Assembly (NCBI GenBank): GCA_014607495.2
Contig: CP053172.1
Location: 8,260,888 to 8,324,887, forward strand
Origin: Carposina sasakii
Taxonomy: Eukaryota; Arthropoda; Insecta; Lepidoptera; Carposinidae
Direction of reading: 5' to 3'
Length of the DNA stretch: 64,000 nt
Shown here: positions 43,013 through 55,047 of the stretch, piece by piece
How the letters are laid out: every line of letters starts with the position of its first letter
Position numbering within the stretch: the stretch's first letter is position 1
Position numbers and translations under genes: made by a program
The notes under the pieces: model-generated
What the model was told of the DNA's origin: nothing
The model's input: the letters and a program-made list of their open reading frames with translations, nothing else
The model's database searches: none

Positions 43013-46000
43013 CTGAAAATCATAAAGACATCTGTAGGGGACTTCTTGCGCGCCGTAACGCTATCGACTCGCAAGCAAAATCTATGTAATATGACAGTGT
43101 AACGATAGTGTTACAGACTATCGAGAGGTTCGTGCTTACTTCACTGTGGTCCATTATAGATATAGATGACAGATTCATTACATCGATCTATCTGTCAGGG
43201 TTTAGTTTTTACCCGACAGCGCTAGAAGGAGTGTTAGTTTTTCAAGTAGGTATACAGGGAGAAGGTTACATCCAGGCAAATATTGATATGCCGACTTTAG
43301 ACCATGATTTTGAGATTTAAACCACGAAAAATTTTCAAAGGAAAGTTTAAAAAATTCCAACTTTTTTCAATTTTTCAGGAAATAAAGTGTGTTGTTCGTG
43401 GGCCGTAGTAAAAATTCTAACCTATCGGTCCCAAAGGAGAGTCACGCAAGTAATCCAAAAAACAACAATGTATCACACAATAGCCAAAAGCCCATTTAAC
43501 TAGTCACAAGATCGCCTGATACAATTGGCGCGGAAAGCAAACATTGGGGCTAATCAAATTAAAAATGCATTTCCTGTGAATAATAACACTGACATACTGG
43601 GTGTAAAAAGACAACTTTGTTCTTTTAATACCTCGTATTCTTTGTAACATCACGATCATTTATTTCTATGGAAGCACCCCTGGGAAACCACGGGTTTCCA
43701 AGATATTGAGGTCCAAAGTTACATTAATATTATCATTTTTTTTCATCGATTTAGAATACCCAAGATACACTGTCACCTACAAATTCAAGTTGAAAAAGTG
43801 TCTCATCGCTAAGTTACAAGTGTGTGCGTGTACTCCAGCAAATAGTAAACACATAATGTTCCTAGAAACATTTGAATTTTCGTTACTTACATCCTTATGA
43901 CAGATGAATATTAAAATAAAACTAAAGGAGTACCTGTTGCAATAAAACCCGACAACGAAAACAAACCAGTCTAACTACTAACGGCCAATTTCAATACTAG
44001 AAATTTCGAAGAATCTCGGTTCTTCGAAATTCCAAATATGAAACTTTGTATGAAAATAATAGAACATTTAACCCAAAATGTGCAAAAAAAAATCTATAGG
44101 AATTGGCTTCCCAACTAATAAAATATGATGTTTGCTTACCGATGCATTTTTTAGCTCAGCAAAAGATCAGCCTGTATATGACGATGTGACAAATTCCAGG
44201 AAATGTAATCTGAGTCGACTAGATGCTGGCAGGTATAACTATGCGCAAGGAAATCGAATTGCACGCTTTGTCATCGCTTGACCGGCACTTAATAATATGG
44301 ATATGAATACCTGCCAAAGTCTAAACTATTTTTTGCTTGGTAAGGACCTACCGTGATTGATTCTACTTCCATTTCTTGTACTACCCCCATATAAAATTGC
44401 GCACGACTGCACAGACTCAGAAGTATTATTCCTGTACTAATAATGTTGAGTCACTTATATCTTTAAATAAATACTGTACCCACAGTAGGTCTATCTACAG
44501 CCCGCGTTGCTCTAAGCTACCTGCGTTTCGCCGAATGGCTCCTGTGAATGATGGCGCTAGCTACTAAGCCGTGCACGCCCATAGGTACTATCTATGCAGT
44601 GCAGGGTATATATTGTTGTAGCTATGTCTAATAAAAGTGACGGTTGCGAATAGATAAGTGTTTATAAAAAAAAAAAAGAAAAAGCGGTAATAGAAGCTAT
44701 TTGGTGAAACGTATAAATGTGTCCCAGGCTAATAGTTACATAAAGGGCGCCAAGTGAAACCCCTCCGGTTTAATGGCACCCTGAACCTAATTGTAATTCT
44801 TTTAAAAATCTGAAATAAATAAAAAAATAAATAAATAAGGTATTATTTCAAGTGCGAGTGATTGGCGGTTATGACATTACAAAATTAGATCATCGCGCAA
44901 GTCATAAAATTTTATTGCCTTCGGCCGTTGGTCAGAATATTTGAAATAATATCATACTTTAAATCAATGCGCATTAAGTCGAATTCAGTTTACGCAGCGT
45001 GATTATTGTAACAAATGTTTGCTTTTGGAACAGAGGAATCATGGAGTGGAATCTTGAAAATATAAAATTATTATAACAGATAAACAAAATTGCAGTGTCT
45101 GTAATATTAAAATAACCGCTTTTTAGTAAACACGGTACATATACCAAAATAACACTTGTTAAACTTTTAAGTAAATAGTGTGTTAATCCAGGGTGTCAGC
45201 TAACTCCATACCAAATATTAATCAAATAGTTTCAGGCGTTTTTACGTAAATGAGTAACAAACATCATCCATCCATCGATACTCAAAAACTTTCGCATATT
45301 ATATAATATTAGTAGGAATCAATAATTATGTGTAATTGTCAATTACTACTACTGCAGATAAAAAAATAAGCGACTCTATTCATTCCATATTTTACTATGT
45401 TCTAATTAGTACATACAGTTACGTCAAATGAAGAATTAATTCAAAGCAATTATGCTTTTATTTAAAGTCGTATTTTGCCACAAATTCACAACATTATAAA
45501 ACTTTTAACTAGTACTTATCGAAAATAGGATATGCCATCCTTTTTGGACGTAGTTAGAGTATTATTTTTGCAGTTTTTTACGCAGAACTTGGGCATGTTG
45601 ACTCGATGAGGTGGCGCACGCAGCTGCGCGCGCAACTGTGCTTAGAGTGTATTTAAGCACAGTTTGAGCAAGACACATTTTAAGCGTTGGTAAGGTATCT
45701 TGGGTATTCTAAATCGATGTTTTTTTACATTAATCCATCTAAAATCGGTTAACAAACATTTTTTTTTTCAAAGATACCATGTCAAAATGTTATAATGTTA
45801 GTTTTGTAGGCACATTTGTACTTTGAGCATCAAACGAATACATTGCTTGCAATAAAATGACAGTTTTTTTTCATAATTTTTTTGTCGTTTCCCAGGGTGG
45901 GTTCCATAGAAGAAAATGATAGTAACCTTACAAAGAACACGAGGTATTAAAAAAACATTGTTGTCTTTTTACACTCTGTATAACTCAAAACAATGATACT

Positions 46001-49000
46001 TGCTCAGTATTTTAGTAATTGCCTGGCTGTCACACACCCTGTTAGTAAATCGGGTTATTGAGTAAAGTGAATCATTAGATGCTAAACGTGCTAGGATATT
46101 CGACATCCTCCAGTTCTGGCCTCCCCCATTTTTTGGAAGCACAGCATAATGTATATGTAAACGTTCTACCCTATAAAATACCTTGCGGATGGTGGTGATA
46201 ATCGCACGAGCGGCTCAAAGCGACGCACGCAGCCAACATCAGCGGTGTGATACACAGTAACACGCGCGCCGCGCTGCCTCGGCGGCGGGATAAGGCGCGG
46301 GAGCGACCGCACAGCCAACATGATAGCAGGCAGAGGGAGGTGAATGCCACTGGGGAAAGATACTTAGTTTTGTGTAGAGGGTTAGGTGTAGGTGGGAAGT
46401 TGAGGCGCAGATGTGAAGGTTCACACAGCCAGAGCAGCAGATAGAGGGAGGTGAAAGCTACTGGGTAACGAAGGATGGAGGTTTTAAACCTTGTTAAACC
46501 TAGTGTGGGGTTAGATAAAGGTGTGATGTTTATGTGCAGGTGTCAAGTTCAGGTGTTAAGTGCAGTTAAGTAAAGATTAGGTGTAGGTGCAAGTATTATG
46601 TGTAGATGCAGATGTTGTATGTGTCAAAGTGAAGATGGGAAGTTTAGGTACAGGTGTTAAGTGCAGTACCGATGTTAAATGTAGGCGTAAGTGTCAAGTT
46701 CAGGTGCAAGTGTTAAAATTAGGTGTATGTGCTAAATGCTAGTGCAAGAGCAGACGAAATGGCACATTCAAAGTTCACCTCACCAGTTTATAAAATTGGA
46801 TTATTGTTTACTTTATGGAAAACATATTTTTGACCGACCAACCTCCTGATAAGATTTGCCCCCTGATTACGTATAAGCAATAGCAAAGTCGAAGCCGCGC
46901 GATCGCGATAATTGAGAGTGTGTACGTGCGCGCAACGAGCGATCGGCGTCCTCCCGCGCCCCGCACCTCGCCCCGCGCACACACACACTCTCAAATAATC
47001 GCGATCGCGCGGCTTCGGCTTTGCTATTGCTTATACGTAATCAGGGGGCAAATCTTATGTGAAAAGGATGATACCTAACTTTTTTAAAACACATTTCGGG
47101 AACATAGCCGTGTATAAACGTATGTAGATAATGGTTGGAATTATTAAACTTCTAAAAACTACATAAGTATGTTATTGTTACATGTGATAACCTGTAATTG
47201 GCTTCTTTGTTGCTCTATAATATATATTATATTGTTTTATAAGCTGTAGGTTGTCCACAGAGCTGTAATCTATCTATCTATACATATAATAAAAATCTAA
47301 CGGATCGCTGTCTGTAGATGGAAGATATATAAGAAAAAATATTATAGAATACCTTTATCAACGCAATAGTACCCAAAACAATGATTTTTGGAATTATTGT
47401 CTGTTTGTCTGTGCGTTTGTGCACGCTAATCTCAGAAACGGCTGAACATTTCGATACAGTTTTCAGGAATATATTGTGACAGGACCACTTAACACATAGG
47501 CTACTTTTTATCCCGGGAAAATATTTTTATCCCGGATAATTTCGACATTTTGTTTTTTCTGTAGTCCACGCGGACGGAGTCGCGGGCGTCCACTAGTAAA
47601 TAAATAAATGTAAGTATACTCACAGCTGCTATGTCCGCTAGGGAAGGACTTCCGTCCGTCCATGATTTCCCTCGGGTCCCCAGTACACTGTAGATCAGGG
47701 GTCGCGATTCCGTCCGGGAAGCAACGGTAGAAGAAATCTGGTCGCGGTCGACCTAAGGACAGGAAAAATTGTCCATCCATACATACATACATACAACCAG
47801 GCCTCTTTTCCGGAGGGGTAGGCAGATAGACTAGACAGCTAATTGGCTGATCGCCATTAAGGCGGTGTGATCAGACAAAAGAGGCATTTTAGAATCGATT
47901 TTTTAAATACTTGTCCGATTACCACAGCCCTAATTTTTTTATATGTTATTATTTAAATCTTTATCTAGTTTGTGGCCAACGTGGAAACTCAATTACTTAA
48001 AAAATTCTCGATAGAATTTCGATTTGAAAATTACCTTTTTTACGATTTTATAAGCGAAATATCTTGAAAACTACTGTGAATATCAACACGAAACCTGCAT
48101 AGTTGTATAGCGCTTTATCAGATCTAGTTTATGGCCAAAGTACATTTTTTGTAAATTTTGTAGATAATTAACAATTAATAAAAAACACATCTACAACTAC
48201 GCTGTGTTCTAATCCTTGCACTGGCCAGTCTCGCTCGGAACATTCAGTACCGCCGTGACCACTGTCAACGCCGGTTCTGTGCTTGTTTTTTCGCGCGCAA
48301 ATACATAATATAAAATACTATATTTATTTAGTAAGTAGACTTGGGAAATCGTAGTGTAACCAAAGTTAAAAAAGAGAGACCTTACGTAAAAAAGACTTAC
48401 GTAGAAAACGTTAAATACCTACCTACATAGATACTTTATAGTATGTTTTAGATTGTACTAACGCCCGCCCACGGCTTTGCCCGCGTGAGAGTGCCTTACT
48501 CCCGTGCGAAGCCGAGGTGGGTCCCTAGTTACATTATAAACCTTCCTTGTGAATCACTCTATCTATTAAAAAAACCGCATCAAAAAAATCCGTTCCCTAG
48601 TTTGAAAGATTTAAGCATACATAGGGACAGACATCAGAAAGCGACTTTGTTTTATAATATGTAGTGATTTCGTATTTAAAAATGATATTCATAAGTAGGT
48701 AATTATGTTACGTGTCTATTTTACCATTTCTATGACCTAGTATAATATTATGTATCTACTTAGTTTTTTTTTAGATCCACAAAATCCCGGGAAAAAATCC
48801 GGGATATTTTCCGAACATTTTGTGCAAAAGTTTACGTGTGTTAATTAGTATAGTCCTCTTTATGACATTAAACTGCAAATAACTTAGTATTAATAGCAAA
48901 TATAACAAGAAGCAGTATATACAGGATGTAACAAAAAGGGTATGGTAAGCGATATACTATAAAAACAACCCACTGTAGATAACATATCCCGAAATTTTTA

Positions 49001-52000
49001 GACTAGAAATCGCATGTTTATTTTTCAAGATTGTATGTTCATAATATTCCCGAGTGGGTTAGGTGTTCTCCATACTATCTGGACAAATAAATATGTGATT
49101 TTTAGTCTCAAATTTTGGTGATAGGTTCTTTATAGTGGGTTATATTCATAGCTTTTCGGTTAACATACCCCTTTTGTTACACCCTGTATATACACTACTT
49201 TGGGGGATAATGGGCGTGACTATTATGTATATAGGTATATGTATATTATTTCAAATTGTTTCGAACATAAATCCCTAAGTTGCCCGCGAATCCCTAGCTG
49301 TTCCGCGACTTCGTCCGCGTGAAATAGTGACTTTCGGCAGCATTTTAATTTTTTTTAGGCTAATTATTTTGCAAGTAAAACACATGTACATTAAAATAAG
49401 TTATTAAGCTTATTTGAGTACATTTTTATATGCGACGTTTTTAGTACGATTTTTACGATTTTTAAAAGAGCTGTTTGTTGCATATTGTCCTGCTTGATAA
49501 TCATTATGAAGTTGTACTCGCATATTTGTAGTGAGACAAAACTTTTAAAAATGACGTAAATTCCATACAAACATTCATCCCCTATTTCAACCCCTTACAT
49601 TCCTTTTTTGCATATGGCGCGCAGTGCTTGGCAAGTTTCTTACTTAATTCTCTGTATTGTTCTGTTCTATATTTTTATTTTCTGAGCCCTAAGCTTTTTT
49701 CCGATGTCATCACACAAAATTTTTCACCCCCTATTTTTAGCCCCTTTAGGGTATTCTTTTACAAACTTTGAATGTCGTATTTATTTATATCTAATGAAAA
49801 GCCTAAAAGCTTCTAGCTTAAAAAATGACGTAATTTCCATACAAACTTTCATCCACTATTTCAACACCTTACATCTCTTTTTTGCATTAAAAAGTAGCCT
49901 ATGTCCTTTCTCAGGCTCTAGACAATCTCTGTACCAAATTTCATTTAAATCGGTTCAGTAGTTTAGGCGTGATTGCGTAACACACAGACAGACAGAGTTA
50001 CTTTCGCATTTATAATCCGAAGTAAGAATTTGAAGATCATACTTTAATACCACTTTGGGGTAGAAGAGTTATAAATAATAATGTGTATTATTCAGCAACT
50101 GCAACCTATAACCGATCATAGTTATTTGTTTAGGAGATATTTTTTAATTGCACATCAAATAAATAATCGCCCATCAATTTAATCTCATCTTTTATATTAA
50201 ATTATATATATATTATATATATTAAAGTATATAAAAGCATTAATCAAAGTATAAATACATACATATAATCACGCCTTTATCCCTTACAGGGTAGGCTGAG
50301 TACCATGGGCCGATAGAACCACATGGTGCCACTTCTGACCAATTTTGAGGGTATAGTTGAGATATACAAGTTCGGTTAGTAGTGACAGATGGTCAGCCCA
50401 TCGCCTACAAAATATCAAGACCCTCTTGTTCCTCTACTGACTTGTACAGTATGCCCTTTATATACTTTATTACAGCAATGAAATTATTTTAGTACAAATA
50501 AACTCAATGTTTTACAAAACAACTACAGCAGATAATTCGAAAATACATAATATCAGCCCAACATAAACTGTTTTCCTCGAATGCAAGACAAATTAATACC
50601 TTTTGGTACAAAAATACTACAATCTCATCATAAATACTGACTGCACATCAAATTAACCTTAGCGCACAACTAGTATAAGACGAATGACGTTTTGTCGGTG
50701 TAACAGTTCCCTTTTCATACAATGATAAAAATAATAAGTTAGGTTAGGTTAGAGTATGACAAACAACGCACGAGCCGAGCGAGCGGAACGAGCGTGCCGC
50801 GGCAGCTGCCGGTGAAGTTTCAGAATCGAATTGATGAAACGATATTTTAGTGTTGATCTCACTCATTATGTTATGTTTTGTTTATTTAATTCGGCCTTAG
50901 AAAATGGCTTAAAAACAAAAAATTTACCAATAGACGATTTAAAAAAAACCAGTTACGCTCAAAACGTTCAAAAACCTGATCAACCCTAATAGAGAGCACA
51001 AGTGATTCAAAAAACAGCTATGTATCACACAATAACCAATAAGCCCATTTAACTAGTCGATATCGCCCGATACAATTGGCGCGGAAAACAAACATTAGGT
51101 ACGGATAATCAAAATAAAAATGCATTTCCTGCGAGTTATAATATTGTCGTGTAACTCAAGCCTATAGCACTTGTTCAGCATTCCAGTATTTGCCTGGCTG
51201 TCATCTACACCCTGTAATTTTTTAAATTATATTTACAATTTACGCAGTAAGCAACCCAGTTACAAAATTGATTATACAGGAAAGAAATTAAAATCCCGGC
51301 AATTAATCCCGACTCGGCAATTAATTCAACCAGAATACGGATGGCGACAGAATAAGGACGTTCGCGGCAGATTGCGCTGGTTGCGGGGGGCGCCCCGCAG
51401 TTACGTCTACCTCAACCCCCTCAAATACCTAAAATTCGTCTATTGGAGCGCCTTAACTTAATACACCAAAAAAATGTATAAAATTATACCTACCCGCTAT
51501 TAATTTCACTGTGTCTGTGAGCACCCCATTGATTCCAAGAGCTAGCGACCACGCTAGAACTATCTGAAAGATAATGGCCCGTTTTAAGACATTTTTTCCT
51601 TCAATATAAATTTTCAATTATGTATGTATAACCTTAGAAACCCTAAGAATGAAGTAACATTAAAAAATAACTTATCGCCACATTCTTGATTCATGTATTT
51701 AGATTTGAATCTGCGGGTAAATGTTATTAACTTGCTAAACTTCATATACCTACTAGAATAGATAGAAAGAAAATACTTTATTGTGCAAAAAATATTGTAC
51801 ACAAGCCAACTTAATGCTACTTACATAGCATTTTTTACCAGTTGACCCTAGTTATGGTGACAAATTTATAGGTAGCACAATAGACATAAAATATACATAT
51901 ATCTACTAAAGGGATACCTACATTAAAAATAGTACAAAACTTACCTCAACCGCGTCATCACCGTCGCGAAACAACACGACCGCCGCCGCCGACGTCCCAA

Positions 52001-54073
52001 GCGGCACTGCCAACACGAGAGCCCACAACGCCCCGCCCGGCACGTACGACTCGCGCCGAGGGTACTTGTAAATAGACTCGAGGTCCGTCGGATGGATTAC
52101 CCGCACGAACGGCGGCAGGGATTCTAGATAGCTGGCAATACCGGAAAAAATTGTTGACGACCACCATACTCATTGGACCAAGAAGCTGGGCCCAATGTAT
52201 ACTACATTACATACAGAATTGGTGGTATGTTGGTAGGGGGCTAATACCATAGAGGTATTCCTCTATGCTAATGCTTAATATGGGTGGTTGTACTATACGC
52301 CAACCCTCGTGGCACACGCCGTCATATAACGTTATATGACAGCACGTGCCAGGAGCGTTGGCATATAGTATAATACACTGGCCAGCCATCAAAGATTCTT
52401 GGCACATTCTATGCCAATGTGTAAACAGTGATCCAATATTCTGGCCCAATTGCTGGCCCATTGTCTACAGTACTGATGATGACCATGGAAAGTGGTTTCC
52501 TTAAAGGTTAAACCTCATAATAGCTGCATGGCTTATTGACACAACAGCAAGAAGTGTTTTTCCCTTGCAGTTTTTTTCTTGCACTTCATTAGTGTTGAGT
52601 AGGACGTACAAGAGGCACTTCATTTGTCCCGGACATGACGTCAAAATGTAAGAGTGCCTCGAAATTTTAAATTGTACTACTTCAATTTTCTTGTCGCGGT
52701 CGAGCTTGAACGGTCGAGCGAGGCAGGCAGACAAACGACAAGCACGTCACGTGATCACGTCACGGTCGTCGCGTCTGACATTTTGAGCGAGAGAGAAATA
52801 TATTGTCTTCCATGCGAGGCGAGGCGCCATGACAAAAGCACGTCGCGTCTGACATTTGAGGCGTCAGGAGGCGCGCATATTTCGTACTATAATAACTTCA
52901 AATGGTTCAGTCAGTAGGTACGCCTCGCCTCATTTGAAGTGGGACATTGTACTGGCTCAGGACAAAAAAGAGGCTACTCTTACAAACTCTTTTTCAAGTC
53001 GTGTCCTACTCAACACTACACTTCATCTTCTTCTCTCTTACTAAAGTGTAGTGTAGCTAAAGGTAAGGTAATAAGCAGTTAGGCTTTCTAAACTTTTCCT
53101 TGATGAAATCCATTCTACTCTCCACTCATCATCAGCCTATTGCAGTTTACTGCTGGACGTAGGCCTCCCCCAGGACATACCACAAGACTGCCATGGGGGG
53201 TATTTGCCTATAGTCACCACACTGGGCAGGCGGGTTCTACTCTCCATTACTGTACATGAAACCTAATATTTTACCTTGTAATCCTATCTTATCAAGGGTT
53301 TCATTTTATTAGATTTCCTTATCAGATATCATTATTGTAACGGGGAATTATAGTTTTCGACTACTTAACAAAGATTCAGCCAGCCACTAATCTAGAAGTT
53401 ATTAAATTAAAACACAAACTCCTACCCGGTTCAACTCAAAGCTAAATTAAAAATAAATACAATACCTTGGCGGAATTATTGTGTCCGAAACAATGGTGGC
53501 CACTAAACAAAATTGAATTGAACACAATACTATTTATTTTACTCTTTTTTTTTTCAGCAAAAAATGTGGTATTTCAAAGTACCTAATATTAAAATTATAA
53601 TTGAGTAAGAATATTGCAAGAATTAAAATATCCCAAAATTATAAAAAAAATATTGCAATTAAACTTGCAAATATGTATAAAAGTCTCACTAGATAACTAT
53701 TACAGTCATGAAAATTATTTATGGTAATTAATATTCAAGGTTAATAAGAGGTTAATTTATTTATCTACAGAACAATATTAACAATGGCCTATTGGGCGAC
53801 CGAATAATCACTAATGATTGAATAATATTATTTATGATATTAATCCTAATATATGTCATATCTTTGTACTTTATTCATTTATTATAATAAGAGCAAGGTT
53901 TACAGATCGGCATTATTGTTTTTTAACTGAAATTTAATTGATAATAATATGAAATATTGCCACTCGACATTTCTAGTGCGCCATATGTTAACTTACCAAA
54001 AAAGAGCCATCAAAGCTACGCGAATTGCAATTTCAACAAAAAAATTTAAAGTAAATGTACGTATTAAAGGCAT
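42816..54073 (-). CDS. PLPP5: PAP2-type phospholipid phosphatase, PLPP4/5 type (six coding exons)
   Basis: Membrane lipid phosphatase that removes phosphate from phosphatidic acid and diacylglycerol pyrophosphate. Exons in gene order: 54073-53997, 52131-51945, 51563-51494, 47752-47624, 46349-46182 and 43012-42816. All borders are GT/AG with matching phases, 828 nt, 275 aa, a normal length for PLPP4/5. N-terminal membrane segment ([16 protein letters not shown]), then [10 protein letters not shown]. Catalytic motif 1 is KLIAGRPRP, motif 2 PSGHSS, motif 3 [12 protein letters not shown]. The motif-3 Trp usual in animals (HHWQD) is Pro here. Further membrane segments are [29 protein letters not shown] and [12 protein letters not shown]. 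An in-frame duplicate of the start of exon 5 lies just upstream of it. Confidence 0.92.
43597..45978. mobile_element. 2.4-kb non-autonomous DNA transposon with long inverted repeats
   Basis: Ends CTGGGTGTAAAAAGACAAC and the reverse complement near 45978, flanked by TA. Inverted similarity continues inward for roughly 200-300 bp (for example TTTAGAATACCCAAGATAC at 43750 and its complement near 45700). No transposase ORF. It sits inside an older repeat (43430-43596 plus 45979-46045) whose uninterrupted copy is at 50995-51215. PLPP intron 5. Confidence 0.75.
46182..46349 (-). CDS. PLPP5: PLPP exon 5 (canonical acceptor)
   Basis: Acceptor CTTTCCCCAG, donor GTATTT. It encodes [15 protein letters not shown] and [14 protein letters not shown]. 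With this start, 45 residues separate SGHSS from SRSCDY, the family distance. A second in-frame acceptor lies 111 nt upstream at 46460. Confidence 0.85.
46350..46460 (-). repeat. 111-bp duplication of the start of PLPP exon 5
   Basis: The stretch CCCAG-TAGCTTTCACCTCCC repeats the exon-5 border CCCCAG-TGGCATTCACCTCCC. The distance is 37 codons and the frame between them is open, so use of the upstream acceptor would add 37 residues. Confidence 0.7.
46490..46760 (+). repeat. Degenerate GT-rich minisatellite
   Basis: Many variants of a short unit such as AGGTGCAAGTGTTAAGT and TGTCAAGTTCAGGTG. Located in PLPP intron 4. Confidence 0.6.
46856..47058. mobile_element. Palindromic MITE, 203 bp
   Basis: Two near-perfect inverted arms of about 75 bp (ATAAGATTTGCCCCCTGATT ... 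GAGAGTGTGT) around a GC-rich centre. A fragment of the same arm lies at 58265-58312. Confidence 0.75.
47277..47597 (-). repeat. Interspersed lepidopteran repeat, reverse orientation
   Basis: Same family as 4618-4815, ending at GCGTCCACTAGT, 27 bp from PLPP exon 4's donor. Confidence 0.65.
47624..47752 (-). CDS. PLPP5: PLPP exon 4
   Basis: Acceptor GTCCTTAG, donor GTGAGT. It encodes [19 protein letters not shown] and [11 protein letters not shown]. Confidence 0.94.
48464..48665 (+). repeat. Related interspersed repeat
   Basis: Starts CTAACGCCCGCCCACGGCTT and ends TTGTTTTATAATATGTAG. PLPP intron 3. Confidence 0.5.
48922..49186. mobile_element. Second copy of the CAGGRTGTAACA MITE
   Basis: 265 bp, TA on both sides, same family as 11199-11459. 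PLPP intron 3. Confidence 0.8.
49300..50012 (+). repeat. Long interspersed repeat
   Basis: Starts GTTCCGCGACTTCGTCCGCG and ends ACTTTCGCATTTATAATCCG. Internal duplicated text (CCCTATTTCAACCCCTTACA near 49580 and 49855). PLPP intron 3. Confidence 0.55.
50995..51215 (+). mobile_element. Intact copy of the repeat that hosts the 43597-45978 insertion
   Basis: Shares GATACAATTGGCGCGGAAA, AAAATGCATTTCCTG and GCCTGGCTGTCA with 43430-43596 and 45979-46045, but without the insert. Confidence 0.7.
51494..51563 (-). CDS. PLPP5: PLPP exon 3
   Basis: Acceptor TATCTTTCAG-like, donor GTAGGT. It encodes [18 protein letters not shown], the start of catalytic motif 1. Confidence 0.9.
51945..52131 (-). CDS. 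PLPP5: PLPP exon 2
   Basis: Acceptor TATTGCCAG, donor GTAAGT. It encodes [20 protein letters not shown] and the next membrane segment ([19 protein letters not shown]). Confidence 0.9.
52286..52368. repeat. Imperfect palindrome
   Basis: TACTATACGCCAACCC...GGAGCGTTGGCATATAGTA around a CATATAACGTTATATG centre; probably the core of a foldback element in PLPP intron 1. Confidence 0.5.
52590..53018. mobile_element. hAT-type MITE with 8-bp target duplication
   Basis: Ends TAGTGTTGAGTAGGAC and its complement, flanked by CACTTCAT on both sides (52582-52589 and 53019-53026). The 8-bp duplication and TAGNGTTG-like ends fit the hAT superfamily. No ORF for a transposase. Confidence 0.82.
53125..53235 (-). 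repeat. RTE-like LINE 3' tail, reverse
   Basis: Reverse copy of the tail at 6035-6305 (CATCATCAGCCTATTGCAGT then GGACGTAGGCCTCCCCCAGG). Confidence 0.6.
53997..54073 (-). CDS. PLPP5: PLPP exon 1
   Basis: ATG followed by 24 codons and two bases, then donor GTAAGT. It encodes the hydrophobic N-terminus; phase 2 fits exon 2, giving Cys-Tyr-Leu-Glu. Confidence 0.8.
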
Positions 54074-54421
54074 TTTTAAAACACTATTTTGTTAGTTTGC
54101 GTCAGAAATAAAAATTTTCAATATTTATTTTGCGAAAACATCACCAAATTGCAAACTCGGCAAACTATTTGACAGTGACGTTTATGTTTTCGTCAAGGAG
54201 CAGCTGAAAACTAACTAAACCGATATAGAGTGCGTTTCATAGAATAATTCCTATGCCTGATTTCGGAACTAACATTGTTTGTATGCAATGAATCAGAAAA
54301 TGTGGTCATACACATAGTAACTAGCGCCATCATTGATTTCGGAACTATTCGGTAAAACGCACAAGAAAGCAATTAAATTTTTGGACGAACATTAACCCCT
54401 GCCTGACGCAGTAACGAGGTG

Positions 54422-54828
54422 ATTCGGCGGGAAAAGCTAGAAGGGTGCAGGCGTAATTTTTTTGTGAAAATCAAAAATTATTTGTAAATGGCTTGCATGT
54501 GTCCGTAGAGTGATGTTTTCTGGTAGATAAGTTATATTTTTATTACTTGTGATGTGAATCTAGTGCGTGTGCATGGTTTTATACGCAGGTAAGCCGAATA
54601 AAACTTTAGCCGGATTACGATCTCTTCATGGGCGCATGTAAGTTGTTTCTGCAATAATTTTTCATTTTGACTAACTTTACACTTGTTCTTGAGGATTTTC
54701 CCGACGTTTCCATTCATCACCATCATCATTATCATCCCATAAATTCAGGAATCATTTACTAAAGAAAATGGCTGTATGGGCTTAGTTCCCCTTGCCTTTC
54801 CTTCGGGATAAACTAAACAAAAAAAAAA
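54422..54828 (+). mobile_element. A-tailed 410-bp retroposon, copy 2
   Basis: Flanked by a 14-bp direct repeat GCAGTAACGAGGTG (54408-54421 and 54829-54842). Begins ATTCGGCGGGAAAAGC and ends AAACTAAAC then A10. Same 5' end and length as the copy at 3886-4296. Confidence 0.88.
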
Positions 54829-54879
54829 GCAGTAACGAGGTGTTATAAAAAATGTTAAGGTAATAAATGAGGAGGTACC

Positions 54880-55047
54880 AATCAAACCTGCCTAAATCCA
54901 CTTTTATTCATTTTGATTTTTTTTTCTCTTCTGGGTTTAATTTGGTAATTTGCACCCGTATATCCATTTAAACCGGGTCAAAGTTGCTTAAATCCGTTTC
55001 AAAAGGGACTTCAATAACATCGATTTCGATCAAAAATGCTTATTTCC
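54880..55047 (+). promoter_or_regulatory. Left subterminal motif copies (likely transposase binding sites)
   Basis: Three copies of a 20-bp motif: 54880-54899 (AATCAAACCTGCCTAAATCC), 54976-54995 (GGTCAAAGTTGCTTAAATCC) and 55028-55047 (GATCAAAAATGCTTATTTCC). Binding is inferred from position only. Confidence 0.6.

Noticed and set aside
46239..46424. 61-aa minus ORF
   Set aside because: Wrong frame over PLPP exon 5; the correct frame gives the family motif and matching phases.
51171..51461. 96-aa plus ORF
   Set aside because: Starts in a repeat within a PLPP intron and shows no domain or conserved feature.
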